Shown: positions 10,885 to 21,543, counted from the first letter of the stretch. The stretch is 64,000 bases of DNA from Nematopogon swammerdamellus (GCA_946902875.1 OX336350.1:20078048-20142047), one strand, 5' to 3'. Notes: a model not told the origin generated them from the letters alone. Program-made: numbers and translations.

Positions 10885-11095
10885 CCACTGAACCAATTTC
10901 GATAAAATTGAAATGGGACCACCTCGGAAGTATGACCTAACTAACAAAAAAAGAATTTTCTAAATCGGCCCTCAATTGACAGAGAAATCGCGTAACAAAC
11001 ATACAAAAAAAAATTAAAAAAAAAATAAATAAAAAAACATACAAACGAATTGAGAACCTCCTCCTTTTTTGGAAGTCGGTTAAAAAACCCAATCT
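10885..11095 (-). repeat. Family E repeat fragment
   Basis: Read on the minus strand it starts AACCGACTTCCAAAAAAGGAGG and continues with the standard family E sequence (ATTCGTTTG, ATCGCG...). Related blocks are at 31,036 and 56,375. Confidence 0.65.
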
Positions 11096-11180
11096 TCGCC
11101 AATCTGGTCGGCGTGTACAGTCGAAACAAGTTTTTTAGCTAACATTATGAGCCTGTATTGTATAATATGCCTTTTAGTTA

Positions 11181-11357
11181 GTAGAGGTTCACTGCTGGAA
11201 ATATGCCTCGACCATTTTTTTTATTTTAAAAATTAGTAAAAAATTTCAATTATCTATACAATTATGACAATATTATACAAATGATAATCGATCTATTTTT
11301 TACTTATTTTTAAAATAAAAACATGGTAGAGGCATATTTCCAGCAGCGGACGTCTAC
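11181..11357. mobile_element. Short MITE with inverted ends
   Basis: The left end GTAGAGGTTCACTGCTGG and right end CAGCAGCGGACGTCTAC pair as roughly 40-bp terminal inverted repeats, also containing AAATATGCCTC and its complement. The interior is pure AT-rich DNA. Confidence 0.7.
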
Positions 11358-11575
11358 AGGCTAACATTGCCATAAAGATAAAACAATTCCTCCACAATTT
11401 ATAAAAAAATCGTAAGCAATATTTTTTTTACTTATTTTATATTTTAAACCTAACCATTAGATAGGGCCCCAATTTTTTTTTGCACCTGGGCCTTTGGTTA
11501 CCTAGGTACGCCACTGAACACAGCCACCCGTGTCAGCTTTATATAAAAATACTCATAAGGTAATCTTGCCAACAG

Positions 11576-11758
11576 CTCAGCAATGCGGCGAGAAGGAAGT
11601 GTACGTGGAGTGGCCCAAGTGCGGAGATAACTGCCCCCCCACCTGCGACAACCCCAACCCCACAATGTGCACCCTGCAATGCATCTCCGGCGTCTGCGAT
11701 TGTGCCGAAGGACTCGTGAGGGACGCCAACAAAAACTGCATTCGACTGGAACAATGTC
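11576..11758 (+). CDS. TIL-domain exon (trypsin-inhibitor-like, 10 Cys)
   Basis: This is a single exon of 183 nt (61 codons), preceded by an acceptor ending CCAACAG and followed by the donor C|GTGAGT. Both boundaries are phase 1, so the exon is symmetric. Its translation contains ten cysteines in the TIL pattern, with segments CGEKEVYVEWPKC, CGDNCPPTC, CTLQC, GVCDCAEG and a final LEQC. TIL domains are secreted, five-disulfide modules found in insect serine-protease inhibitors and in silk, cocoon and haemolymph proteins. The ISGVCDCAEGLVRD stretch is the usual conserved centre. Flanking exons of the same protein are not adjacent; candidates with matching phase lie at 20-35 kb. The reactive-site loop would lie before CTLQC, but inhibitory activity cannot be judged from one exon. 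Confidence 0.87.
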
Positions 11759-11857
11759 GTGAGTATTTTCATTATATAAGGTGTTTCGTAAGTCATGTCA
11801 TTAACTTCGGGAGGGTTACATACACAATCAAATAAACACGTTACGCAAAAAAAAGCC

Positions 11858-12250
11858 TCAGGTGCACTCCGGGAGTGTCGGAAGAAGTGAAAACACCGTA
11901 ACATTGCTTAAAAAAAAAATATTAGTTTTAAGTTTATTTATAAAGAAGCTATTTTTAGCATCTGCTACAACTTGACGAACTCTTGGTACCCGTGCTTCTC
12001 CCAGATCCCATAAAAGATAGGCGGATAATAGCAAGATAATAGCGGACTGATATTCTTGAATATTTACTTTTTCGAAATTTGAAAAGACAACTTCAATTTG
12101 GTTTTTTATTTTTTCATGACAGTTTTCACATTGACGTATTTGATTTTCAAATATGACATCTTTGTTTATGTTGCATTTGTTTGTGGACGTAATTCTTAGA
12201 ATTCTGATTGTTTCCAGGGTTACGGTTACTTCCTTGGTTACCGTTGTTAT
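11858..12250 (-). other. Unassigned open frame without ATG
   Basis: On the minus strand one frame stays open for roughly 130 codons down to a TGA at 11858. It includes a CENCHEK motif and the hydrophobic stretch SAIILLLSAYLLWDLGEA. It has no ATG, and its right part overlaps an Asn/Gly-rich repeat in another frame. It could be an exon or the remains of a transposon protein. I do not recognise it. Confidence 0.25.
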
Positions 12251-12277
12251 TTCCTTGGTTACGATTTTTGTGCATAG

Positions 12278-12360
12278 GCGGATCTGTGAGGCGGATAATA
12301 GCGGATAGACACGGAAACCTCAGTGCGCGAGTAAAACTCGCACTTAACAGATTTTTTGTT
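12278..12360 (+). repeat. Family D repeat, 3' end only
   Basis: The segment GCGGATAGACACGGAAACCT followed by GCGCGAGTAAAACTCGC matches the 3' end of the element at 1,165-1,757. Confidence 0.6.
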
Positions 12361-13419
12361 GTTTATATCAACTTTCCAAAGGGGGCGGTGGTGGTAGTGC
12401 GACATTGAAATGTAAAATCTAATACTGCTCATAGGCTACCATCATGCGGCACGGCGATATCGACGAGCGTTGCGCGCCTTGCCTCCCGGTCGCATATTTC
12501 CAAAGTCTAGTTTGCGAGTTGCTCTGATTGGTGGTTCTCAACCTTGGCGGGAAATTTAAATTTCGGAAGTATTTGGACAGGGCTATTCGCAGGTATGAAC
12601 TGCACTATGCGAGTTTTCTCCGTTTTGGTGGTTTAAAAAAAATTACCAGGGTTAAATTACAGAAGATGCGTCGCTACGCTACGCGACGCATCTTCCCGTG
12701 AGAGACCGGTAGTACCTACCGTGCAGCTCCTTGCCTTTCCATACATCCATGCGGTCCTCGGTGCTCAGTACAACCCACCGAGCATACCTACGGGAGTGGC
12801 AACCGTCGAGCGCTAATATATAGGAAAATTAGCCGCGTGTTAGAGCATTTGCACTAACATATAGCGCTGCTGCGGGATCGACCGTCAGTGCGCTCGCGAC
12901 TTGGGAACGAAGAACACGTATATGTGCACTACGCAAAATGGCGATTTGTGCAGTTCGTGCGTGTCGAAAGAGCTCAAGATCATCAGGAATGACAAAAGAT
13001 GGCGTAACCTTTCATAATTAGGTCATTTTAATGATAATACAATGCTTACATTGCTTAAAGCGTGTAAAATACAAAAATTCCGCGAGCTAGGAGCACGACT
13101 GCGCGCCATACTGGGCGCGTACACATGATAGGCAAATTTGACAGACTGGAAAGAAATTTGAAATCAATTATTGTATATGGGTGTTGTTAGTTTTTTTATG
13201 GCAATGACATGGATGAATTCAATTTATAATATGTATTGTTATTATTTCTTTAATATTACGTTTTCTATTTTTTATAATTATAATACAAATATACCTATGT
13301 ATTATTATAATAAGTATCTTTATTTCACATTTTATATTACATTTATATTAATTTTACATATATTATAACTATAAAAGGTAATAAAAATACACAAAATTAA
13401 TACAAACAAATAAAAACGG
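12361..13419. other. No gene; LINE scrap and a hairpin
   Basis: A roughly 33-bp minus-strand scrap of the 19.6-kb LINE lies at 12,444-12,476. A perfect-arm hairpin of the 12-mer GAAGATGCGTCG sits at 12,661-12,694. The rest is unassigned; 13,150-13,400 is strongly AT-rich. Confidence 0.5.
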
Positions 13420-14160
13420 TAATACCGCCGGCGGCGGGAGACAAACCTCCAAGCACGCCGGCGGGTGCAGACCGTGGCTACGGAGCTCTCCGAGACGACG
13501 CGAGACTAGCTACGAGCGATAGGTGGTGGTACCTCGGAGAGCTCCGTATCTGCCGGACTGCACGGCGACGTCACGCAGCTCTTCGATCCTTCTTCGGCCT
13601 CGTACGTGCGTCGCCGTCGCGCACTGTACCACCCGGCAGCGAGGACTGAAGACGGGGCGCGAGGCCCCGATAGCCCCAAGCCGGTCGGGTGGTAGACGTC
13701 GTCGTCCCGCCGTTGGTGGTGTGACGGGAGCGCGTCGGTGGTTCGCCGTCGTCGTCGGCAGACGCGGGCGATGGAGCGACGAACCGTGGTGGAAGGGGTG
13801 CGCCGTCGTGGAAGAAGTGGCAGCTCTATGTAACTGGACCCGGGGACTTCACGAAGAGGGCGAGACGGTGTTGTTCAGACGCGCGGGGATGCGCGGCGCA
13901 GCGGCGGTGGCGTATGACGCGACGGCGGCGGCAGCGGAGCGCAGCACTCAGCGTCTGATGTCCCTCTTCAGGCTCGGCAGTGGTAGGTCGCCGGCCTAGT
14001 CCCCGTAGTCCTCTGCCGGGCTGTCAGCTGTCAGGTGTGAGCGGTGTTGGGGACGCCAAGCAGCAGCGGTGGTGGTGGCCGCCCGGTGCCCCCATCCATG
14101 AGCGGCAGCTGCGCCGTTGGTTCTGGGTTCGCGTCTAGCACGCGAGCTTGACATTTTTCC
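13420..14160. other. GC-rich block of unknown nature
   Basis: This block is much more GC-rich than its surroundings, begins with CGCCGGCGGCGGG, and is bordered by AT-rich DNA on the left. A 158-codon open frame on the + strand (13,523-13,999) is Arg/Ala/Gly-rich and looks like a by-product of base composition. The AT-rich left border and CCGCCGGCGG motif recall the 3' ends of minus-strand LINEs seen elsewhere here. A retroelement end is my best guess; it could also be a CpG-rich regulatory region. Confidence 0.3.
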
Positions 14161-14272
14161 CCTCACGCTCTAATTTATCAATTTTTCCGTAAAGAGAAAC
14201 AATTTTCACCACCTGTCATTTTGACAGCTTTTCTTCTTTTTCACAGCTTTTCTTCTTTTATATTATAAGTAT

Positions 14273-16262
14273 TATTATTATCAGTGATAGGAATAGGTAG
14301 GACTTATTTACCTAAACTTAACAGAGGAACAGAGTAAAAAATTGGAGACTTCCTTACGACAATATTTTTTTCCGGTTTAATAATACCTATTCATGGTGTT
14401 ATAATTTCGCGATTTAAAAAAAGTGGCCGCCATTTTGAACTTTTTAGTAACTGGACAGATTGCTTTCAAAATTGACATCTGGGTGTCAGTGTGGACTCTG
14501 AATACGAATCTGTAGTCAAATTTAAAAAAAGTAGCCGCCATTTTGAAATTTTTAGTTACTGGACCGATTGCTTTCAAAATCGATATCTGGGTGTCTATGT
14601 AGGCTCTGAATACGAATCTGTAGTCAAAATTAAAAAAAGTGGCCGCCATTTTGAACTTTTTAGTTACTGGACCGATTGCTTTCAAAATCGATATCTGGGT
14701 GTTTATGTAGGCTCTGAATACGAATCCGTTGTCAAAATTTAAAAAAGTGACCGCCATTTTGAACTTTTTAGTTACTGGACGGATTACTTTCCAAATCGAT
14801 ATCTGGATGTCTGTGTGGGCTCTGAATACGAATCTGTAATCAAAATTAAAAAAAAGTGGCCGCCATTTTGAACTTTTTAGTTACTGGACCGATTGCTTTC
14901 AAAATCGATATCTGGGCGTATGTGGGGGCTCTGAATACGAATCTGTAGTAAAAATAAAAAAAAAGTGGCCGCCATTTTGAACTTTTTAGTTACTGGACCG
15001 ATTGCTTTCAAAATCGATATCTGGGTGTCTGTGTGGGCTCTGAATACTAATCTGTAGTCAAAATTTAAAAAAGTGGCCGCCATTTTGAACTTTTTAGTTA
15101 CTGGACCGATTGCTTTCAAAATCGATATCTGGGTGTCTGTGTGGGCTCTAAATACGAAGCCGTTGTCAAAATTTAAAAAAAGTGGCCGCCATTTTGAACT
15201 TTTTAGTTACTGGACCGATTGCTTTCAAAATCGATATCATATTTTTTATGTTAACTACATATTGTTATTCAGAGCCCACACAGACATGTAGATATGGGTT
15301 TTGAAAGTAATCAGTCCAGTAACTAAAAAGTTCAAAATGGCGGCCACTTTTTTAAGATTTTGACAACGGATTCGTATTCAGAGCCCACACAGACAAACAA
15401 ATATCGATTTTAAAAGCAATCGGTCCATTAACTAAAAAGTTCAAAATGGCGGTCACTTTTTTTTAAATTTTGACAACGGATTCGTATTCAGAGCCCACAC
15501 AGACACCCAGATATTGATTTTGAAAGCAATCGGCCCAGTAACTAATAACTTCAAAATGGCGGCCACTTTTTTTAAATTTTGACAACGGATTCGTATTCAG
15601 AGCCCACACAGACACCCAGATATCGATTTTGAAAGCAATCGGTCCAGTAACTAAAAAGTTCAAAATGGGGGCCACTTTTTTTAATTTTTTACTACAGATT
15701 CGTATTCAGAGCCCACACATACACCCAGATATCGATTTTGAAAGCAATCGGTCCAGTAACTAAAAAGTTCAAAATGGCGGCTACTTTTTTTAAATTTTGA
15801 CTATAGATTCGTATCCAGAGTCCACACAGACGCCCATATATCGATTTTGAAAGCAATCGGTCCAGTAACTAAAAAGTTCAAAATGGCGGCTACTTTTTTT
15901 AAATTTTGACTACAGATTAGTATCCAGAGTCCACACAGACGCCCACATATCGATTTTGAAAGAAATCGGTCCAGTAACTAAAAAGTTCAAAATGGCGGCC
16001 ACTTTTTTAAATTTTTACTACAGATTCGTATTCAGAGCCCACACTGACACCCAGATATCGATTTTGAAAGCAATCGGTCCAGTAACTAAAAAGTTCAAAA
16101 TGGTGGCCACTTTTTTCAAATCGCGAAATTAAAACACCATTTTTCCGGTTTAATAATATAAACCGGAAAAAAATATTGTCTTAAGGAAGTCTCCAATCTT
16201 TTACTCTGTTCCTCGAAATTTAGGTAAATAAGCCCTACTTATTCCTATCACTGATTATTAGT
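14273..16262. mobile_element. Fold-back element of inverted tandem repeats
   Basis: The left arm holds about eight tandem units of roughly 110 bp (core GAACTTTTTAGTTACTGGAC, ATTGCTTTCAAAATCGATAT, GTGGCCGCCATTTTG). The right arm holds about eight of the same units in inverted orientation, around a 50-bp centre near 15,240-15,290. Outside the units both arms share unique inverted ends (ATTATCAGTGATAGGAATAGG, then CTGTTCCTC and CCGGTTTAATAATA). This is the architecture of fold-back transposons. No coding gene is inside; short open frames on either strand are in-register repeats. Confidence 0.85.
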
Positions 16263-16795
16263 ACAACTTTTCAAAAATATTAAGACAACAGTCTTGTTTA
16301 ATTTTTCAATATTTTTTTTGGATTCAAACAATAATATTCGTTCAGTAAAAACTATTTGAAATAATATTACAAATAACAATTTCAAAATTCACAAATATAC
16401 CGCACCATCATTGTCCGTCAGACTGGCATTCGTAGTGATCCCGTCAAGTTGCCGTCAAGCAAGGCTTCCGATTGGTCGGACGGTTGGCTCTTACTACCAG
16501 ATACCCGAGCCAAGCCAGCGATAACAAACCTGTCGCTCGCCTTGCTCGCTCTGTCTCTCTCCATATCGCGGGGCGCGATATGGGTAACGGAGATAGACAA
16601 GTCACGTCATAAAAGATTAAATTGCGATTTCGATTTTCGTAGTAGTAGGGATTTTTGGCTAGCCGTGCTCCGATACAAACGCAGTAGCGTTGCGTCTCCC
16701 GTAGGTATTCTCCTTGGTACAACCGGCTTCCGCCAGTCCTCTTTTCCTGTGCCCAGCGGGGTAAGACCTTTATCGCTAGTGACGACATCGCATCG
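16263..16795. other. Unassigned sequence
   Basis: Frames of about 120-145 codons are open on both strands between 16,440 and 16,880, but neither matches a family I recognise. They overlap the 5' truncation point of the following LINE, so they may be transposon-derived. Confidence 0.4.
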
Positions 16796-17591
16796 TAGCC
16801 CTCATGAATATAGACCTTGAGTATGTGCTCGATTGGGCTGCGCGCTTCGGACTGCTTGTTAATCCTGCTAAGACACAAGTCATAATTATCGGATCACCTA
16901 AATTGTTGGCAAAGCTGGACAGGGATACTCGCCCCGCCGTTGTTTTCAATGGCATAGCTATCCCCTACAGCAAGTGCGTTAAAAATTTAGGGCTTATGAT
17001 CGATAAATCTCTTACATGGAGTGTGCAGGTTAATGAGGTCAGTAGTAAGGTCTTCGGGAACATGCACTCTCTCAAGCGTTTGCAAAACTTCATTCCCACT
17101 GGCACAAAAATTACGCTCGCTCAATCTCTCTTATTGCCAATTCTAGATTATGCTGATGTGTGTTATCTTGACCTAAATGAGGATCCCCTCAACAAACTTG
17201 GCCGTATTCTTAACTTGTGCATTCGCTATATTTTCGGATTGCGCAAGTAGACCATATATCTGAATATCGAGCTCGCCATCAGTGGTTCGATGTTCGTGGT
17301 CGCAGGAACTCTCACGCCCTCTCTCTTCTCTTCCGCACACTTAATGATCCTGCTGCTCCCAAATACTTGAGTGAACGATTTGAATTTCTTTCTTGTCACG
17401 GCCTGGCTTTAAGATCTGCTGACAACTTACTCTTGGCAATACCGGCTCACTCAAGCTCGTTCTACACGGACTCTTTTACAGTACAAACAGCTCGCCTCTG
17501 GAATAATCTGCTCGTACATTTGCGCTCCTCTACGTCTCTGAATGTATTTAAGATAAATTTAAAGAAACTTCTCCTTTCCTTACCGAAGTAA
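16796..17591 (+). pseudogene. Non-LTR reverse transcriptase, C-terminal part
   Basis: The sequence encodes the end of a LINE ORF2. It begins with a post-catalytic RT segment (LVNPAKTQVIIIG, KNLGLMIDKSLTWS, LPILDYADVCYLD), then needs one frameshift near 17,215-17,240. It continues with the C-terminal region (RRNSHALSLLFRTLND ... FTVQTARLWNNLL ... FKINLKKLLLSL) to a stop at 17,591. The YADD catalytic core is missing because the copy is 5' truncated. The general arrangement is that of CR1/Jockey-type LINEs; the exact clade cannot be fixed. Confidence 0.75.
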
Positions 17592-17938
17592 ATGCAATTT
17601 ATATTACATAAGTACATATCTTTACTCCCCTTTTCTTACTCGCCTGTCATTCAGTTGATTGTGTTGCACAACGGTACCACCGATTAATGTACATAATATG
17701 TAAGTTTATTATATACATATATGCTTAATAAAGTAATTATGTAGTATTCGTACGTAGTTTATCATACATATTTCTTTAATCTAACACATTGCCACAAACT
17801 ATTCTTGTTCGCCTGCATGTACTTCTCCCACATCCCAAAGGTTAGTTAGAATAGAATGCCTCGCGGCATTAAGCTCGCCTGTTGTACCTAATTTTTATAA
17901 ATTGGTGTTCAATAAAGAATATATACATACATACATAC
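17592..17938 (+). repeat. LINE 3' UTR and microsatellite tail
   Basis: The 3' UTR of the preceding LINE contains AATAAAG signals (17,729 and 17,911) and ends in a TACATACATACATA tail, the usual 3' terminus of this LINE type. Confidence 0.65.
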
Positions 17939-17949
17939 GCTATATTCGC

Positions 17950-18212
17950 GATTCATCTCACAAACATCAGTCTTTTTCAGAAAGTACTGACGGCGATTGC
18001 ATACCTCGCGGTTGTGTAGGTTCTTGGCATTTAACATACCTCGACCCCCACACTTCCGCGGGATATACAACCTCGTGACCGATGGTCGTGGGTGATGCAT
18101 ACGGGATTTCGTCATCAGCGTCCTGATACCTTTCTGTGCAGGGAGCCCACTTCGATCTGAGTCCATCTGAGAACACCGAAGGTATATACGAGCACAGGCA
18201 TGACCCAACCGT
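17950..18212 (-). pseudogene. LINE ORF2 C-terminal scrap
   Basis: A minus-strand frame reads KSRMHHPRPSVTRLYIPR, KCGGRGMLNAKNLHNREV, then a Tyr/Phe-Lys end. The order HHPRxSVxRLYxPRxxGGRGxxxxxxLHNxxV is characteristic of the region after the RT domain in some R4/Dong-type LINEs. It is a short isolated fragment, interrupted by stops on its 5' side. Confidence 0.55.
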
Positions 18213-18398
18213 TATAGGCACGAATTTTATTGCCGCCTGACAAAGGGCACTTTTGTAAGACGGTGAAATAACTTTTCCTTAACTTTTTTTATTATTAAAT
18301 TATTTCTTAAAAAATAAAACAAAAATAAATAGTAGGTGCATGCTAATTTTATACAATGAGTGTTAATACAAGTTAAAAAGTAGAAAGTGGAAGTAGGA
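18213..18398. other. No gene seen
   Basis: AT-rich spacer between two LINE fragments of opposite orientation. Confidence 0.5.
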
Positions 18399-19290
18399 AG
18401 TGGAGAAAGGCAGGCGTAGTGTTGTTGCTGAAGTTGAGAAAACCCTACACTTAATTTCATTATGGGGCCAGGAAAATCTGGTACAGTTCAACACAACAAA
18501 AACACAGGCGTGTGTGTTTAGTGCGAAAAAATCGCAATTTCGCTCAGCCCCCGAATTCCAGGGCACAAGGTTGAACGTCGATGACCACTTCAGTATCCTT
18601 GGACTCCAAGGCTTGGAGTGGACTTAACCCGCGAACACAACTTCGGCCGTCACATCGAGGACAAAGCCAAGCTCGCCTCCAAAAAGCTGGGCGTCCTGAA
18701 TAAGGCGCGGAGATACTTTACGCCTGACCAAATCCTGCTGCTGTATAAGTCGCAGGTGAGGTCATGGATGGAGTATTGCTCGCATCTTTGGGGTGGGGCT
18801 GCTCAGTATGGACTTGGCTTGTTAGACTCGATCCAAAGACGTGCAGTTCGCCAAATTAACGACTTTGAAGTGTCCTGCAAACTTGAACCTTTGCAGCTCC
18901 GTAGAGACATAGGGTCACTAAGTGTGTTCTATCGACTGTTCAACGGTGAATGCTCTGAGGAGCTGTCCGAAACGATTCCGACTTCACCATTTTACCTTAG
19001 GTCCACGCGTAACAGACAGGTAATGCATCCCTACACTGTAGAGCTGCCTAAGTGCGGACTAAGCGCTCCAGTATTTCTTTTATCTTTCGCACTGCGAAAC
19101 TCTGGAATGCACTTCCTCCCGATGTGTTTCCTTCAGTGTACGATTTAGGATCTTTCAAGAGAAGCGTAAAAAGGCATCTGTCACGCCGGCACGGCATTCG
19201 CAGCCCACGTTCTAAACCGAATGCTTTTGGGCGTCGTCGGCTCAACAATCCATGCTGACGGCGCCAAGTGTCTCGCGTATCCATAAATAA
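18399..19290 (+). pseudogene. LINE ORF2 3' half with frameshifts and tail
   Basis: Three consecutive frames join as one LINE protein end: EVEKTLHLISLWGQENLVQF (18.4-18.6 kb), then KAKLASKKLGVLNKARRYF through LYKSQVRSWMEYCSHLWGG, and finally FRTAKLWNALPPDVFP, then LGSFKRSVKRHLSRRHGIR. Shifts fall near 18,620 and 19,050-19,090. The 3' end is followed by an A-rich tail at about 19,290. This lineage is common in Lepidoptera; another copy's last 170 bp are at 63,500-63,672. The 5' part, including the YADD motif, is missing. Confidence 0.75.
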
Positions 19291-19479
19291 AAAAAAAACG
19301 GTCAAGAGTGAATCTGGCCTAGCTCAATGAGTGTTCCGCCTGTACTTCATAAACTCTTTGAAATACCTACCTACTAAACTTTACAACTTGCCCGTGACTG
19401 CTTTTTGACCTACCTATGCTAATATAGGTATTCATTCACTTGCGAAATGTATTTTAGGATTTCCGATTAATATGTACTT
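19291..19479. other. No gene seen
   Basis: Short AT-rich spacer between a LINE tail and the first remnant of the micro-exon array intron. Confidence 0.5.
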
Positions 19480-19555
19480 TAGGAATAAAGACTAGGGACA
19501 AGGCTTTTTTTTTATAAATTTTAACAAACAATAACAAAATATTATATTATTGTTC
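19480..19555 (+). repeat. Truncated array-type intron unit
   Basis: The segment AATAAAGACTAGGGACAAGGC and TATAAATTTTAACAAACAAT match the intron part of the array units that follow. It continues at 20,142 on the other side of a LINE insertion. Confidence 0.75.
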
Positions 19556-20141
19556 CCAGACAGGCCTGGTCAGCCAGGGAGAGTAGACCGCACCTCGCGA
19601 ACGCGACAGGCCGAAGCCCAGCATAGGGTGCGCTGTAGCGTTTTAAATTACAAAATTAAAAAAATTATAAACGAAGCGCATTAGGCTATATTAATAATAA
19701 TAATAAATAACGCTCGTCGATATCGCCGTGCCGCACGATGGTAACCTCGTCAGTAAGGAAGCAGAGAAGATGCTGAAGTATCTGGATCTGCAGCACGAGG
19801 TTACTAAAATGTGGCCCGTCGACTCGACGATCGTTGTGCCCATAGTCGTTTCGGCGCATGGGCTGATAGCGAAGAGCCTCGACAATCACCTTGAGAGGCT
19901 CTCGCTGAGTGGTTGGGTCAAGGGCCAGAACCAGAAGCAGCCCTGCTCGACACTGCACGCATCGTCCGGAGGTTCCTCTCTTTGGGACCCGACCATCGGT
20001 AGCTTGGGCTCGCCCCGCCGCCGCCGGTGGTGGAAACTTGGTGGAAATTTGTTTTTGTATTAATTTTAGATTTTAAGTTTGTAAATATTATGTAAAATTA
20101 ATATAAAAAAAATGTGTAAATAAATGGATAAAATAATAAAT
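19556..20141 (+). mobile_element. LINE 3' end inserted in array intron
   Basis: A 5'-truncated LINE end encodes HDGNLVSKEAEKMLKYLDL, KMWPVDSTIVVPIVVSAHGL and LERLSLSGWVKGQ. After a frameshift it continues with ARIVRRFLSLGPDHR and a stop. A 3' UTR with CCGCCGCCGCCGG and an A-rich tail follows. ATTATTGTTC flanks both ends (19,546-19,555 and 20,142-20,151), a 10-bp target duplication. The same family ends at 4,236-4,516. Confidence 0.8.
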
Positions 20142-20167
20142 ATTATTGTTCTCTATGTTTGTTTTAG

Positions 20168-20215
20168 CACAAAACATAGATCCTGGTTTCTCCCGTCCCG
20201 TGGTCGGCGGAGGGG
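20168..20215 (+). CDS. Array micro-exon 1 (16 codons)
   Basis: The 48-nt exon is phase 1-1 and encodes (x)QNIDPGFSRPVVGGG(G). It is the only unit with first base C (TTTTAG|CAC) and donor GTGAGC. Its acceptor lies just downstream of the LINE insertion and is intact. Confidence 0.72.
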
Positions 20216-20355
20216 GTGAGCGCACACTATTTGTATCTATTTCAAATTATTTTTGTAAACTTTACTATAAAGACGAGGGGCAAGGCAGGTTTTTTTTATA
20301 AATTTTAACAAACAATAAAAAAATATTACATTATTGTTTTCTATGTTTGTTTTAG

Positions 20356-20406
20356 GACAAAACATAGATCCTGGTTTCTACAACCATCCCGTGGTCGGCG
20401 GAGGGG
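20356..20406 (+). CDS. Array micro-exon 2 (17 codons)
   Basis: The 51-nt, phase 1-1 exon encodes QNIDPGFYNHPVVGGG plus a split Gly. Asn replaces the Lys of the other long units. Confidence 0.75.
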
Positions 20407-20545
20407 GTAAGCGCACACTATTTGTATCTATTTAAAATTATTTTTGTAAACTTTACTATAAAGACGAGGGACAAGGCAGGTTTTTTTATAAATTTTAACC
20501 AACAATAAAAAAATATAATATTGTTTTTTTCTATGTTTGTTTTAG

Positions 20546-20596
20546 GACAAAACATAGATCCTGGTTTCTACAAACATCCCGTTGTCGGCGGAGGGG
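20546..20596 (+). CDS. Array micro-exon 3 (17 codons)
   Basis: The 51-nt, phase 1-1 exon encodes QNIDPGFYKHPVVGGG plus a split Gly, the commonest repeat type. Confidence 0.75.
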
Positions 20597-20736
20597 GTAA
20601 GCGCACACTATTTGTATCTATTTAAAATTATTTTTGTAAACTTTACTATAAAGACGAGGGACAAGGCAGGTTTTTTTTATAAATTTTAACAAACAATAAA
20701 AAAATATAATATTGTTTTTTTCTATGTTTGTTTTAG

Positions 20737-20787
20737 GACAAAACATAGATCCTGGTTTCTACAAACATCCCGTTGTCGGCGGAGGGG
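20737..20787 (+). CDS. Array micro-exon 4 (17 codons)
   Basis: Its coding sequence is the same as micro-exon 3, including the CCCGTTGTC codon variant, which suggests a recent duplication of unit 3. Confidence 0.75.
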
Positions 20788-20927
20788 GTAAGCGCACACT
20801 ATTTGTATCTATTTAAAATTATTTTTGTAAACTTTACTATAAAGACGAGGGACAAGGCAGGTTTTTTTTATAAATTTTAACAAACAATAAAAAAATATTA
20901 CATTATTGTTTTCTATGTTTGTTTTAG

Positions 20928-20975
20928 GACAAAACATAGATCCTCGTTACTACCGTCTTGTGGTCGGCGGAGGGG
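20928..20975 (+). CDS. Array micro-exon 5 (16 codons, RYYRL type)
   Basis: The 48-nt exon encodes QNIDPRYYRLVVGGG plus a split Gly. One residue is missing relative to the long type, and the aromatic centre is changed. Confidence 0.75.
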
Positions 20976-21114
20976 GTAAGCGCACACTATTTGTATCTAT
21001 TTAAAATTATTTTTGTAAACTTTACTGTAAAGACGAGGGACAAGGCAGTTTTTTCTATAAATTTTAAGAAACAGTAAAAAAATATAATATTATTGTTTTC
21101 TATGTTTGTTTTAG

Positions 21115-21165
21115 GACAAAACATAGATCCTGGTTTCTACAAGCATCCCGTGGTCGGCGGAGGGG
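21115..21165 (+). CDS. Array micro-exon 6 (17 codons)
   Basis: The 51-nt, phase 1-1 exon encodes QNIDPGFYKHPVVGGG plus a split Gly. Confidence 0.75.
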
Positions 21166-21305
21166 GTAAGCGCACACTATTTGTATCTATTTAAAATTAT
21201 TTTTGTAAACTTTACTATAAAGACGAGGGACAAGGCAGGTTTTTTTTATAAATTTTAACAAACAATAAAAAAATATTACATTATTGTTTTCTATGTTTGT
21301 TTTAG

Positions 21306-21353
21306 GACAAAACATAGATCCTCGTTACTACCGTCTTGTGGTCGGCGGAGGGG
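21306..21353 (+). CDS. Array micro-exon 7 (16 codons, RYYRL type)
   Basis: It is identical in translation to micro-exon 5 and is the second half of the duplicated 378-bp dimer pattern. Confidence 0.75.
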
Positions 21354-21492
21354 GTAAGCGCACACTATTTGTATCTATTTAAAATTATTTTTGTAAACTT
21401 TACTGTAAAGACGAGGGACAAGGCAGTTTTTTCTATAAATTTTAACAAACAGTAAAAAAATATAATATTGTTGTTTTCTATGTTTGTTTTAG

Positions 21493-21543
21493 GACAAAAC
21501 ATAGATCCTGGTTTCTACAAGCATCCCGTGGTCGGCGGAGGGG
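21493..21543 (+). CDS. Array micro-exon 8 (17 codons)
   Basis: It is identical in translation to micro-exon 6. Confidence 0.75.

Noticed and set aside
13523..13999. A 158-codon Arg/Ala-rich frame in the GC-rich block
   Set aside because: Composition explains it; there is no domain, no splice context and no matching ATG context.
14377..15675. Repeated 70-126-codon frames on both strands
   Set aside because: They are in-register translations of the 110-bp fold-back units.
16444..16878. A 144-codon minus-strand frame
   Set aside because: Both strands are open here, it overlaps the coding start of a plus-strand LINE fragment, and no domain is recognisable.
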